Origin: Myxococcota bacterium
GTDB taxonomy: Bacteria; Myxococcota_A; Polyangia; Polyangiales; Polyangiaceae
Length of the DNA stretch: 39,736 bases
NCBI GenBank assembly: GCA_963169165.1
Contig: CAUJFL010000148.1
Coordinates: 1 to 39,736, forward strand
Reading direction: 5' to 3'
In this document: one piece after another, positions 7,941 to 15,844 of the stretch
Layout: each line of letters begins with the position of its first letter
How positions within the stretch are numbered: the first letter of the stretch is position 1
Program-made: the position numbers and the translations under genes
Notes under the pieces: model-generated
Seen by the model: only the letters and a program-made list of their open reading frames with translations
Database searches by the model: none
Told to the model about the DNA's origin: nothing

Positions 7941-9197
7941 TCAGCGGGGCGGCGACAGGTCGACCACCGTGCGGTAGATGTTGGTCGGACCGAGCTGGCC
8001 GGCCGACCACGAGAGCTCGGGTAGCCCAGGCTCGAGCGGAGAGCTGTAGTCGTAGACGAACATCCGCCCCGGCGTCGTCGGATCGTCGAGCACCGACGCG
8101 AAGCAGGTGTCGCCGCGGCTCGGCAGATCGATCAGGTGGTGCATCGTCAACGTCGAGCGCTCGAGCTGCCACAGCGCGCATCGCTTCGGCTGGCCGCTGT
8201 ACCTCGCGAGGTTGCTGAACGTCTCGGCGCCGCTCCACGGCGCGCCGGGCGTCAGCTCGAAGTCGCCGTCATCCGTCACGTTGCGCCGACCGATGACGAA
8301 GATCGCCCCGCCCCGCGCGAACACCCAGGGTGAGTCGTATTTTCTGGGATCGTGCTTGCAGGTCCACTCGGCGAGGCGGTCGCGCGGCGCGTAGCAGAGC
8401 TTCGAGCCCCACCCCGACGCGTCGCCCGCCTCGTTGCGGATCACCGCGTACAGATCGCCGCGATCGTCGAGCGCGACGTCCGTCTCGGAGCCGCCGCCGC
8501 GCGACACGACGGGCCGCGCGGGATCGAGCGGGCGCCACGCGCGGCCGTCGTCCGTGGTCAGCAGCTCGATCTCGATCGGCAGACCGGACAGATCGTACTC
8601 GTGCTCGCCGTGGTTGTACGCGAGCATCACGGGGCGCTCGCCGAGCATGCGCACCCTCCACGGGATGTAGCCCTCCTCGGGGCGATAGAACCCCTCCGGG
8701 GCCGTCCACTGGCGTGGCCCGAGCCGCTCGACCACCCGCATGCCCCCTGGCTCGAAATCGAACCGGTCACGACCGAGCAGCGCGAAATACAGGAACAGCC
8801 GCCCGCCGAGCGACAAGAAGCGCGGCTCGCGCACGTCGCGATCGAGCTCGAGCTTGGCCTCGAAATCCCACGTCTGCTCGTCGACCGAGGAGAAGACATA
8901 GAGGCGCGTGTCGGGCGAGGCGAAGTGGAACTCGCCGTTGCGGATCGCCAGGAACACCCGCCCCTCGTGCCGCACGACGTCGAGGTTGTTGTTCGAGAGC
9001 CCATGCTCGGCCACGTACTCGGGCGGCATCCCCTGCCCCGGCGCGATCTGCCGCGTCTCGCCGAGCACGGGCGTCGGCCACAGCGCGTCGGGCGAGGTGG
9101 GACGCCCGGCGGGAGGCGAAGGCTCGAGCGCGCCCTCCCCCCCGCAAGCCACCACGCACAGCGACACCCCCGCCAGCCGACACCACACGCGCCTCAC
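7941..9197 (-). CDS. Lipoprotein with BNR/Asp-box (sialidase-like propeller) motifs
   Basis: 418 residues. A signal peptide ends in the lipobox VVAC (Cys18), followed by a short Pro-rich linker. The body contains two Asp-box-like motifs, SSVDEQTWDF and TTDDGRAW, and repeated short beta-strand segments, as in six-bladed sialidase-like or glycosidase propellers. No full set of sialidase Arg-triad residues could be assigned, so a specific activity is not claimed; glycan binding or hydrolysis at the cell surface is plausible. The GTG start at 9197 is preceded by TAGCCT (minus strand, 9211-9206) ending 8 nt upstream and no Shine-Dalgarno. It shares its upstream region with the divergent MarR operon. 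Confidence 0.7.
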   Translation of the reverse strand: MRRVWCRLAGVSLCVVACGGEGALEPSPPAGRPTSPDALWPTPVLGETRQIAPGQGMPPEYVAEHGLSNNNLDVVRHEGRVFLAIRNGEFHFASPDTRLYVFSSVDEQTWDFEAKLELDRDVREPRFLSLGGRLFLYFALLGRDRFDFEPGGMRVVERLGPRQWTAPEGFYRPEEGYIPWRVRMLGERPVMLAYNHGEHEYDLSGLPIEIELLTTDDGRAWRPLDPARPVVSRGGGSETDVALDDRGDLYAVIRNEAGDASGWGSKLCYAPRDRLAEWTCKHDPRKYDSPWVFARGGAIFVIGRRNVTDDGDFELTPGAPWSGAETFSNLARYSGQPKRCALWQLERSTLTMHHLIDLPSRGDTCFASVLDDPTTPGRMFVYDYSSPLEPGLPELSWSAGQLGPTNIYRTVVDLSPPR

Positions 9198-9205
9198 GTC
9201 GACGG

Positions 9206-9211
9206 AGGCTA
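9206..9211 (-). promoter_or_regulatory. TAGCCT -10-like element of the BNR lipoprotein gene
   Basis: On the minus strand TAGCCT is followed by 8 nt and then the GTG start at 9197. The identical arrangement (TAGCCT, 8 nt, start) occurs before the AraC gene at 19491-19505. It is read as a -10 box of a leaderless transcript. Confidence 0.4.
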
Positions 9212-9223
9212 GCCGAGAAACCC

Positions 9224-9282
9224 TTGACGGAGCGCGCGCATCGGGTAGTTGTTTCGCACACGAAAGTTTCAGCGCGCGAAAG
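9224..9282 (+). promoter_or_regulatory. MarR operon promoter region with palindromic candidate operator
   Basis: TTGACG at 9224-9229 is a good -35 candidate; a weak TAGTTG at 9246-9251 may be the -10. Downstream is a perfect inverted repeat, TTTCG-CACA-CGAAA (9252-9265), which overlaps a second one, GAAAGTTTC (9262-9270), and a further CGAAAG at 9277-9282. Such overlapping palindromes between promoter and marR start are typical autorepressor sites of MarR proteins. The region also lies between two divergent genes, so both could be controlled. Confidence 0.5.
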
Positions 9283-9286
9283 ATCG

Positions 9287-9772
9287 ATGCCGAAGAGCGT
9301 GGTGCCCCCCGAGATGAAGCCCGAGGTCGACGCGATCGTCGAGGCGATCGTGTACCTCTACACGGAGAGCCGCCGCCTCACGAAGGAGGTCGCGTCGCGG
9401 CACGGGCTCACGGGCCCACAGCTGACCGTGGTCAAGATGCTCGAGACGCTCGGAGAGCTGTCGCTGTCGCGCCTCTCCGAGAAGATCCGCGCGCAGAACA
9501 GCACGGTCACCGGCATCGTCGACAGGATGGAGCGCGAGGGGCTGGTCGCGCGGGCGCGCTCGACGGTCGACCGGCGCGTGGTGCAGATCACGCTGACCCG
9601 CCGCGGCCACGAGCTGGCGCGCGAGGTCAAGGTCGAGCCGATCCAGATCTTCCGCGAGGCGCTGGTCGGGCTCTCGCGCGACGACGCCAAGGACCTCCTG
9701 CGCATCCTCACCAAGCTCGCCAACCGCGTCCGCCAGATGGTCGACGACACCCAGACCCGAGAAGAGCCATGA
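9287..9772 (+). CDS. MarR-family transcriptional regulator
   Basis: 161 residues, the normal size. The winged-helix core is visible: a helical dimerisation N-terminus, LTGPQLTVVKMLE, the recognition-helix region LSLSRLSEKIRAQNSTVTG, then the wing GLVARARSTVDRRVVQITLT with the conserved Asp-Arg pair, and a C-terminal helix pair. MarR proteins are dimers released from DNA by small ligands, often substrates or CoA thioesters of the adjacent pathway. Its TGA overlaps the ATG of the BKACE gene (ATGA at 9769-9772), so it is the first gene of that operon. Its own promoter carries overlapping inverted repeats that are candidate operators. Confidence 0.92.
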   Translation: MPKSVVPPEMKPEVDAIVEAIVYLYTESRRLTKEVASRHGLTGPQLTVVKMLETLGELSLSRLSEKIRAQNSTVTGIVDRMEREGLVARARSTVDRRVVQITLTRRGHELAREVKVEPIQIFREALVGLSRDDAKDLLRILTKLANRVRQMVDDTQTREEP

Positions 9773-10653
9773 CCGAAGCCACCAAGAAGCAACGCGATCC
9801 CGACGTCACAGTCATCACGTGCGCGCTCACGGGCGTGCTCGCCAACCGCAGCCAGTGTCCGGCCATTCCGTACACGCCGGCCGAGATCGCCGAGGAGGCG
9901 CGCCGGGCGTACGAGGCCGGCGCGTCGGTCGTGCACATCCACGCCCGGAACGACGACGGCACGCCGACCGCGTCGCCCGCCGTCTTCGCCAGGATCAAGG
10001 AAGAGTGTCGAAAGCGCTCCCCCATCATCCTCAATTTCTCGACCGGGACGCTGAGCGACGACGTCTCCGAGCAGGTGGCCTACCTGCGCGACGTCCGCCC
10101 CGAGATCGGCGCCCTCAACATGGGCACGATGAACTACGCGAAATACTCTGACAAGCGAAAGAGCTTCGTGTTCGACATGGTGTTTCCCAACACCTACGAC
10201 AAGATCATCAAGCTCCTCTCGGCCATGAACGAGGCCGGCGTGAAGCCCGAGCTCGAGTGCTTCGACACCGGGCACACGGCCGGGATCAAGCCCCTGCTCG
10301 ACATGGGCGTGCTCCGGGGCCCCCTGCAGTTCTCCTTCATCGTCAACGTGCTCGGCGGCGTGCCTCCGACGGTCGAGTCGCTGCAGCTCCAGACCAAGAT
10401 CATGCCCCTCGGCAGCGAGTGGGAGGTGATAGGCATCAGCAGCTGCCAGTGGCGCATGCTGGCGACCGCGCTCGTGCTCGGCGGCAACATCCGCTGCGGC
10501 CTCGAGGACCACCTCTACCTGCCAAACGGCACGATGGCGAAATCCAACGCCGAGCTGGTCGAGGTCGCGGCGCGGCTGACCCGCGACGTCGGCAGGCGCC
10601 CGGCCACGGTCGACGAGGCGCGCGAGATCCTGAGCCTCGGGCCGGCGAGCTAG
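9769..10653 (+). CDS. Beta-keto acid cleavage enzyme (BKACE, DUF849)
   Basis: 294 residues, typical for the family. BKACEs are Zn-dependent TIM-barrel enzymes that condense a beta-keto acid with acetyl-CoA and cleave it to acetoacetate plus a new acyl-CoA; the founding member Kce acts on 3-keto-5-aminohexanoate in lysine fermentation. Zn ligands are recognisable as His56 and His58 in VVHIHAR and Glu246 in RCGLED. Arg242 and Asp247 keep the spacing of the catalytic Arg226, Glu230 and Asp231 of Kce. Other family stretches are TCALTG, LNMGTMN and LECFDTGH. Family members differ widely in side-chain specificity, so the substrate is not called. The gene is coupled by ATGA to marR and followed 4 bp later by the crotonase. 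Confidence 0.92.
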   Translation: MTEATKKQRDPDVTVITCALTGVLANRSQCPAIPYTPAEIAEEARRAYEAGASVVHIHARNDDGTPTASPAVFARIKEECRKRSPIILNFSTGTLSDDVSEQVAYLRDVRPEIGALNMGTMNYAKYSDKRKSFVFDMVFPNTYDKIIKLLSAMNEAGVKPELECFDTGHTAGIKPLLDMGVLRGPLQFSFIVNVLGGVPPTVESLQLQTKIMPLGSEWEVIGISSCQWRMLATALVLGGNIRCGLEDHLYLPNGTMAKSNAELVEVAARLTRDVGRRPATVDEAREILSLGPAS

Positions 10654-10657
10654 CCCG

Positions 10658-11440
10658 ATGGCGCGCGCGTACAGAACGATCGTCTCGCGCGACGAGGGCG
10701 CCGTCTGCCACGTCACGCTGAACCGCCCCGAGCGCCGCAACGCGATAGGGCCGCAGATGATCAACGAGCTCTTGTACGCCCTCCGCGACGCGTTCGACGC
10801 CGAGCAGACGCGCGCCGTCGTGCTGACCGGCGCGGGCAAGACGTTCTCTGCCGGAGGAGACTTCGCGCAGCTGCAGGCGGGCGGCGACGGCGACGAGCTG
10901 CCAGTCATCGGCGACTACCCTGCCCTGCTGCTGGCCCTGCTGCGGGCGCCGAAGCCAGTCATCGCGCGCGTCAACGGACACGCGATGGGCGGCGGGCTCG
11001 GCCTGGTCGCCGCGTCGACGTTCGCCGTCGCGTCGACCGACGCCTCTCTCGGCACGCCAGAGGTCGACGTGGGCCTGTTCCCCATGATGATCATGGCGGT
11101 GCTCGCCAAGCACGTGCCGCGGCGGCGGCTGGTCGAGATGATGGTGTTCGGCGAGCGCATCACGGCCGACGAGGCCGCCCGGCTCGGCCTCGTCAACCGC
11201 GCGGTCGCGCCGGCCGAGCTCGACGAGGCGGTGACGGCCATCACGGAAAAGGTGGCGACGAAGAGCGCGATCACCGTGCGGCTCGGGCTCGAGGCGTTCT
11301 TCGACCAGGACGACCTCGACGTCGCCACGGCCTTGCCGCTCTTGCAAGCGCGCCTCGGCCAATGCCTCGCGACCGACGACGCGAGGGAGGGGCTGACGGC
11401 GTTCCTCGAGAAGCGCCCCCCCAGGTGGACGGGCAAGTGA
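10658..11440 (+). CDS. Enoyl-CoA hydratase/isomerase (crotonase) family protein
   Basis: 260 residues, standard crotonase length. Motifs: LNRPERRNA near residue 21, the oxyanion-hole segment FSAGGDF (63-69) and GHAMGGGLGL (107-116), and SLGTPEVDVGLFP (130-142). Of the two catalytic glutamates of classical hydratases (Glu144 and Glu164 in the rat enzyme), the second is present (Glu135) but the first is Gly115. It may therefore be an isomerase, hydrolase or decarboxylase-type crotonase, or a one-glutamate hydratase, not a standard 2-enoyl-CoA hydratase. It lies 4 bp after the BKACE stop and 22 bp before the carboxyltransferase, in one operon. Confidence 0.9.
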   Translation: MARAYRTIVSRDEGAVCHVTLNRPERRNAIGPQMINELLYALRDAFDAEQTRAVVLTGAGKTFSAGGDFAQLQAGGDGDELPVIGDYPALLLALLRAPKPVIARVNGHAMGGGLGLVAASTFAVASTDASLGTPEVDVGLFPMMIMAVLAKHVPRRRLVEMMVFGERITADEAARLGLVNRAVAPAELDEAVTAITEKVATKSAITVRLGLEAFFDQDDLDVATALPLLQARLGQCLATDDAREGLTAFLEKRPPRWTGK

Positions 11441-11462
11441 AGGTCAAGGAGCGAGAACGAAC

Positions 11463-13031
11463 ATGAACATGCGAGAGCTGGTGGCGGACCTCGAGCGCCG
11501 TCGCGCCCAGATCCAGCTGATGGGCGGCGCCGAGAAGATCGACAAGCAGCACGCGCGCGGCAAGCTGACCGCGCGCGAGCGGATGGGGCAGTTCTTCGAC
11601 GGCGGCGCGTTCTTCGAGGTCGGCATGCACGGCACGCAGATGGGCCTCTCGGCCGGCGGCGACGGCAAGGACCGCCCGCCGGCCGACGCGGTCGTCTGCG
11701 GCTTCGGCCAGGTCGACGGCCGGATGGTGTGCGCCGCGAGCTACGACTTCACGGTCAAGGGCGGCAGCATCGGCCACACCGGCGAGGAGAAGGTCACCCG
11801 GATGCGACAGATGTCGCTGCGCGGGCGCTGGCCGATGGTGTGGATGATCGACTCGGGCGGCGCGCGCATCGATCCCGGCTCGACGCACGCCGACGCGATC
11901 AGCCTTTTCGCCGCCTCTGGGCACCTCTTCCGCGAGCAGGTCCACATGTCCGGCGTAGTGCCGCAGGTGGCCGCGATGATGGGCCCCGGCGCCGCCGGCA
12001 CCGCGTACATCCCCGGCCTCGCCGACTTCGTCCCGATGGTGAAGAACATCGGCAGCCTCGCGCTCGGCGGTCCGCCGCTCGTCAAGGCCGTCACGGGCCA
12101 GGACATCTCCGAGCAAGAGCTCGGCGGCTCGAAGGTGCACAGCGAGGTCTCCGGCGTCGGCGACGGCGAGGTGCCCGACGATCCGTCATGCCTCGCGCTC
12201 GTCAAGAGGTACCTGTCATTCTTCCCGTCCAACTGTGACGAACGTCCGCCTTTGCGCGTGACCACGGATCCCATCGATCGCCGCGACGACGCGCTGCTCG
12301 ATCTGTTGCCGGAGAGCAGCCGCAAGGCGTACGACATGTACAAGCTGATAAAGGTGCTGGTCGACGACGGCGAGCTCCTCGACATCAAGCCGCGCTTCGC
12401 CCGCAACATGATCACCTGCCTCGCGCGCGTCGGCGGGCAGCCTGTTGGCATCGTCGCGAACCAGCCCAGCTACCTCGGCGGGATCCTCGACAACGACTCC
12501 TCTGACAAGGCGGCGCGCTTCATCCAGATCTGCGACGCGTTCAACGTGCCGCTGGTGTTCCTCGTCGACGTGCCCGGCTTCATGGTCGGCTCCAAGGTCG
12601 AGCACGCGGGCATCATCCGCCACGGCGCCAAGATGCTCCACGCGATGGCCGCCGCGACGGTGCCGAAGATCACGGTCGTCGTTCGCAAGGCCTACGGCGC
12701 CGGCTACTACGTCATGGCTGGCCGCGCGTTCGAGCCCGATCTGCTGGTGTCGTGGCCATCCGGCGAGATCAGCGTGATGGGCGCCGAGGGCATGGTCGGG
12801 ATCGCGGCGCGCAAGCTGTTCGGCGGGATGGAGCCGCCCCCCGAGATGAAGCAGGCGATCGTCGCGCAGATCCAGTCCTCGATCGACATCTACAAGGTGG
12901 GCGGCTGGGGCTACGTCGACGACGTGATCGATCCTCGCGACACGCGCCGGGTCATCGCCTGGGGGCTCGAGCTGTCGCGCAACAAGCACCTCGAGCGCCC
13001 CGCCAAGAAGCGCGGCGTCATCCCCGTTTGA
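11463..13031 (+). CDS. Acyl-CoA carboxylase beta (carboxyltransferase) subunit
   Basis: 522 residues, with tandem N- and C-terminal crotonase-like carboxyltransferase domains as in PccB/AccD5/MccB. Motifs: IDKQHARGKLTARER near the N-terminus, MIDSGGARI and GPGAAGTAY in the first domain, and DVPGFMVG, GIIRHGAKML and RKAYGAGYYVM in the second. It should move CO2 from carboxybiotin to an acyl-CoA, but no biotin carboxylase or biotin carrier gene is nearby, so the alpha subunit must come from elsewhere. The position equal to Asp422 of Streptomyces PccB is Tyr416 here, so a simple propionyl-CoA specificity should not be assumed. A strong AAGGAG at 11446-11451 lies 11 nt before ATG 11463, one of few clear Shine-Dalgarno sites in the window. 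Confidence 0.92.
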   Translation: MNMRELVADLERRRAQIQLMGGAEKIDKQHARGKLTARERMGQFFDGGAFFEVGMHGTQMGLSAGGDGKDRPPADAVVCGFGQVDGRMVCAASYDFTVKGGSIGHTGEEKVTRMRQMSLRGRWPMVWMIDSGGARIDPGSTHADAISLFAASGHLFREQVHMSGVVPQVAAMMGPGAAGTAYIPGLADFVPMVKNIGSLALGGPPLVKAVTGQDISEQELGGSKVHSEVSGVGDGEVPDDPSCLALVKRYLSFFPSNCDERPPLRVTTDPIDRRDDALLDLLPESSRKAYDMYKLIKVLVDDGELLDIKPRFARNMITCLARVGGQPVGIVANQPSYLGGILDNDSSDKAARFIQICDAFNVPLVFLVDVPGFMVGSKVEHAGIIRHGAKMLHAMAAATVPKITVVVRKAYGAGYYVMAGRAFEPDLLVSWPSGEISVMGAEGMVGIAARKLFGGMEPPPEMKQAIVAQIQSSIDIYKVGGWGYVDDVIDPRDTRRVIAWGLELSRNKHLERPAKKRGVIPV

Positions 13032-13065
13032 CGCGGCCGCGGCCGCCCGTTACTCGCGTCGGCCC

Positions 13066-13881
13066 ATGGACGACGTGCGCAGGCTGGTCGAGGAGGCGTT
13101 CGAGGATCGCGCGAAGCTGAAGGAGGCGGCCCACGCCGAGGCGGTGCGGGCCACGCTCGCGGCGCTCGATCGCGGCGAGGTCCGCGTGGCGGAGCCCGGC
13201 GGCGACGGGTGGATCACTCACGCGTGGGTGAAGCAGGCGGTGCTGCTCTACTTCGGGCTTCAGCAGATGGAACGGATCGAGCTCGGCCCGTTCGAGTTTC
13301 ACGACAAGATCCCGCTGAAGAAGGGCCTCGACGCGGCCGGCGTGCGCGTCGTGCCGCCGGGCGTGGTGCGCTACGGCGCGTTCCTCGAGGCCGGCGCGAT
13401 CGTGATGCCCGGCTACGTCAACATCGGCGCGCGGGTCGGCGCCGGTACGATGGTCGACACGTGGGCGACGGTGGGCTCCTGCGCGCAGATCGGGCGCGAC
13501 GTCCACCTCGCGGGCGGCGTCGGGATCGGCGGCGTGCTCGAGCCGCCCGGCGCGCGGCCCGTCATCATCGAGGATGGAGTGTTCGTCGGCTCCCGCTGCG
13601 TGGTCGTCGAGGGCGTCGTCGTCGAGCGCGAGGCGGTGCTGGGCGCGGGCGTGGTCTTGACGGCCAACACTGTCATCCTCGACGTCACTGGCGACGCGCC
13701 GGTCGAGCACAGGGGCCGCGTGCCCGCGCGAAGCATCGTCATCCCCGGCGTGCGCAGCAAGCGGTTCCCTGCCGGCGAGTTCGGCGTACCGTGCGCGCTG
13801 ATCATCGGACAGCGCAGCGAGTCGACCGATCGCAAGGTGTCACTCAACGCGGCGCTCCGCGACTTCGCGGTGCCGGTGTGA
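13066..13881 (+). CDS. dapD: 2,3,4,5-tetrahydropyridine-2,6-dicarboxylate N-succinyltransferase
   Basis: 271 residues, as usual for DapD, which uses succinyl-CoA to succinylate tetrahydrodipicolinate in lysine and meso-diaminopimelate synthesis. After an N-terminal helical domain (about 1-95) a left-handed beta-helix of hexapeptide repeats follows (GAFLEAGAIVMPGYVNIGA onward), with family motifs MVDTWATVGSCAQIG, GGVGIGGVLEP and FVGSRC. The C-terminal RSIVIPGVRSKRFPAGEF segment is also characteristic. ATG 13066 follows TACTCG at 13051-13056 and lacks a clear Shine-Dalgarno. Its TGA overlaps the GTG of the downstream GH31 gene (GTGA at 13878-13881), an unexpected coupling of a biosynthetic enzyme to a secreted glycosidase. 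Confidence 0.95.
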   Translation: MDDVRRLVEEAFEDRAKLKEAAHAEAVRATLAALDRGEVRVAEPGGDGWITHAWVKQAVLLYFGLQQMERIELGPFEFHDKIPLKKGLDAAGVRVVPPGVVRYGAFLEAGAIVMPGYVNIGARVGAGTMVDTWATVGSCAQIGRDVHLAGGVGIGGVLEPPGARPVIIEDGVFVGSRCVVVEGVVVEREAVLGAGVVLTANTVILDVTGDAPVEHRGRVPARSIVIPGVRSKRFPAGEFGVPCALIIGQRSESTDRKVSLNAALRDFAVPV

Positions 13882-15758
13882 GGCGCGCCCGGGCGCTGTC
13901 CGCGCTGCTCGCCGCGTCCTGGTTCGCGGCGTGCGGTGGGGGTGAGCTCGAGGGCGCCCCGACCTCGCCCTCTCCCGGCGGCGCGGTCGCGGGCAGCCCG
14001 GGCGCGTCCGGCGCCGCGGGCTCGACCGCGGATCCGTGTGACCGCAGCGAGCCCGAGGTGCCGAAGCCGGTCGCGCACACGCCGCGGTGGGCCTTCGAGC
14101 CGTGGATCTCGAAGGACATCTCGTCGACCGACGACACCTACGCGTTCGTCGACGGCTTCGAGTCGCGCGGGATCCCGGTCGGCGTCGTCGTGCTCGATAG
14201 CCCGTGGGAGACACAATACAACACGTTCGAACCCAACCCTGTCCGCTACCACGATTTTGACAAACTTGTCAGCGAGCTGAAGGCCAAGGGGATCCGCGTC
14301 GTGTTGTGGATGACCCCGCTCGTCAACACCAACAGCTTCGATTTCGAGGCCGGAGGCGACGCCTACCCCGAGGACGCCGCCAACTACGCCGAGGGCGAGC
14401 GCTGTGGCTACTACGTCAACCAGGGAAAGCAGTATCAGTGGTGGAAGGGCAAGGGCGCCGCGATCGATTTCTACGATCCGCGCGCCCGCGCCTGGTGGCA
14501 CCAGCAGCAGGAGCGCGTGCTCTCGGCGGGCGTCGCGGGCTTCAAGCTCGATTTCGGCGACTCGTACGTCCGCGCGGCCGAGATCGAGACGAAGGCCGGC
14601 ACCGTCCCCCACCAGGAGTGGTCCGAGCGGTACTATGAAGACTTTCTCGCCTACGGTCAGCGGCGCCTCGGCAAGGAGAACTTCCTCACGATGGTGCGCG
14701 CGTGGGACAAGTCCTACGACTTTTCGGGCCGCTTCTTCGCGCGGCGCGAGCACGCGCCGGTCGCCTGGATGGGTGACAACCGCCGCGACTTCGTCGGGCT
14801 GCGCGACGCCCTGTTCTCGATGCACAAATCTGCCGTGGCGGGCTACGTGGTGCTCGGGAGCGACGTCGGCGGCTACCTCGATCTCGACGACGTCACCCGC
14901 AAGCCCGTGCCGGCCAACACCGAGGCGTTCCTGCGGTGGACCGCGCTCGGCGCGCTGACGCCATTCTTTCAGCTCCACGGCCGCGCGAACCTCGCGCCGT
15001 GGACGGTGCCCGATCACGTCGACGAGTCGGTCGAGGCGTGGCGCTACTGGGGCACCCTGCACCGCGAGCTCGTGCCGTTCTTCTATTCGCTCTCCGAGGC
15101 GGGCCATGACTTGCATGTGTCGATCACGCGCCCCGTCGCGACGACCGACGAGGCGTGGGACGCTGGCGACTATCGCTATCACCTCGGCGAGTCGATGCTC
15201 GTCGCGCCCATCACCGAGGAGGGCGGCGTGGTCGACGTGGTCCTCCCCGCCGGCGCGAAGTACTGGGATTTTCACCGGATGGGCGAGCCGCCGCACGAGG
15301 GCGGCACGAAGCTCGCTGGCTACAAGCTCGACAAATGGGCTGACCAACCGGTGTTTTTCCGCGAGGGCGGCGTGATCCCGATGGAGGTCACGTCATCCTT
15401 GACGGGCTGGGGCGACGCGGGCTCGAAGGGCGCGCGAACGCTGCTCGCGTTCCCTGGCCCCAAGACGATACGCTTCGCCGAGTTCGACGACGACGGGGGC
15501 ACCACGATCTACCTGACAGGGCGGGACGCGAGCTCGGCGTCGTTGTCGGTGTCACGCGCGCTCCGCCCCCTGATCGCGTGGATCCGCGTGGACGAGGGCG
15601 CGTCGGGCGCGTCGGTCGACGGCGTCCCGCTGCCCAAGCTGGCGGCGCCCGACACCTCGGCGGCCCAGGGCTTCGCCTACGACGCCGCCCGCAAGATGGC
15701 CTGGGTCAAGGTGCCCGCGTCGACGAGCCAGCGCGTCGTGACGGTCAAGGTGCCGTAG
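13878..15758 (+). CDS. Lipoprotein glycoside hydrolase family 31
   Basis: 626 residues. A signal peptide ends in the lipobox FAAC (Cys19), followed by a Gly/Ser/Ala linker to about 50. The TIM barrel starts almost at once (WAFEPW, then GIPVGVVVLDSPW). The predicted nucleophile is Asp225 in GFKLDFGDS, the acid/base candidate is Asp300 in WMGDNRRDF, and the GH31 segment GSDVGGY follows at about 330. Beta-sandwich domains form the C-terminus. GH31 retaining enzymes act on alpha-glucosides, alpha-xylosides or sulfoquinovosides; the substrate is not called. The N-terminal beta-sandwich that normally precedes the barrel appears absent. The GTG start at 13878 is fixed by its overlap with the dapD stop. 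It is likely anchored in the envelope and exposed to external or periplasmic glycans. Confidence 0.85.
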   Translation: MRRARALSALLAASWFAACGGGELEGAPTSPSPGGAVAGSPGASGAAGSTADPCDRSEPEVPKPVAHTPRWAFEPWISKDISSTDDTYAFVDGFESRGIPVGVVVLDSPWETQYNTFEPNPVRYHDFDKLVSELKAKGIRVVLWMTPLVNTNSFDFEAGGDAYPEDAANYAEGERCGYYVNQGKQYQWWKGKGAAIDFYDPRARAWWHQQQERVLSAGVAGFKLDFGDSYVRAAEIETKAGTVPHQEWSERYYEDFLAYGQRRLGKENFLTMVRAWDKSYDFSGRFFARREHAPVAWMGDNRRDFVGLRDALFSMHKSAVAGYVVLGSDVGGYLDLDDVTRKPVPANTEAFLRWTALGALTPFFQLHGRANLAPWTVPDHVDESVEAWRYWGTLHRELVPFFYSLSEAGHDLHVSITRPVATTDEAWDAGDYRYHLGESMLVAPITEEGGVVDVVLPAGAKYWDFHRMGEPPHEGGTKLAGYKLDKWADQPVFFREGGVIPMEVTSSLTGWGDAGSKGARTLLAFPGPKTIRFAEFDDDGGTTIYLTGRDASSASLSVSRALRPLIAWIRVDEGASGASVDGVPLPKLAAPDTSAAQGFAYDAARKMAWVKVPASTSQRVVTVKVP

Positions 15759-15844
15759 CGCCAAGCGCTGGGCCGGCCCGACCTGCACCAGCCCGCCCGT
15801 GTAGAGGGCGAGGTACCCGAGCCGAGAGTCCTGGGGTGACGCCG

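Noticed and set aside
15759-15844. Minus-strand translation of the spacer reads like protein (DSRLGYLALYTGGLVQVG)
   Set aside because: The frame continues into antisense of the GH31 gene and out of frame with the lipoprotein; too short to call a gene remnant.
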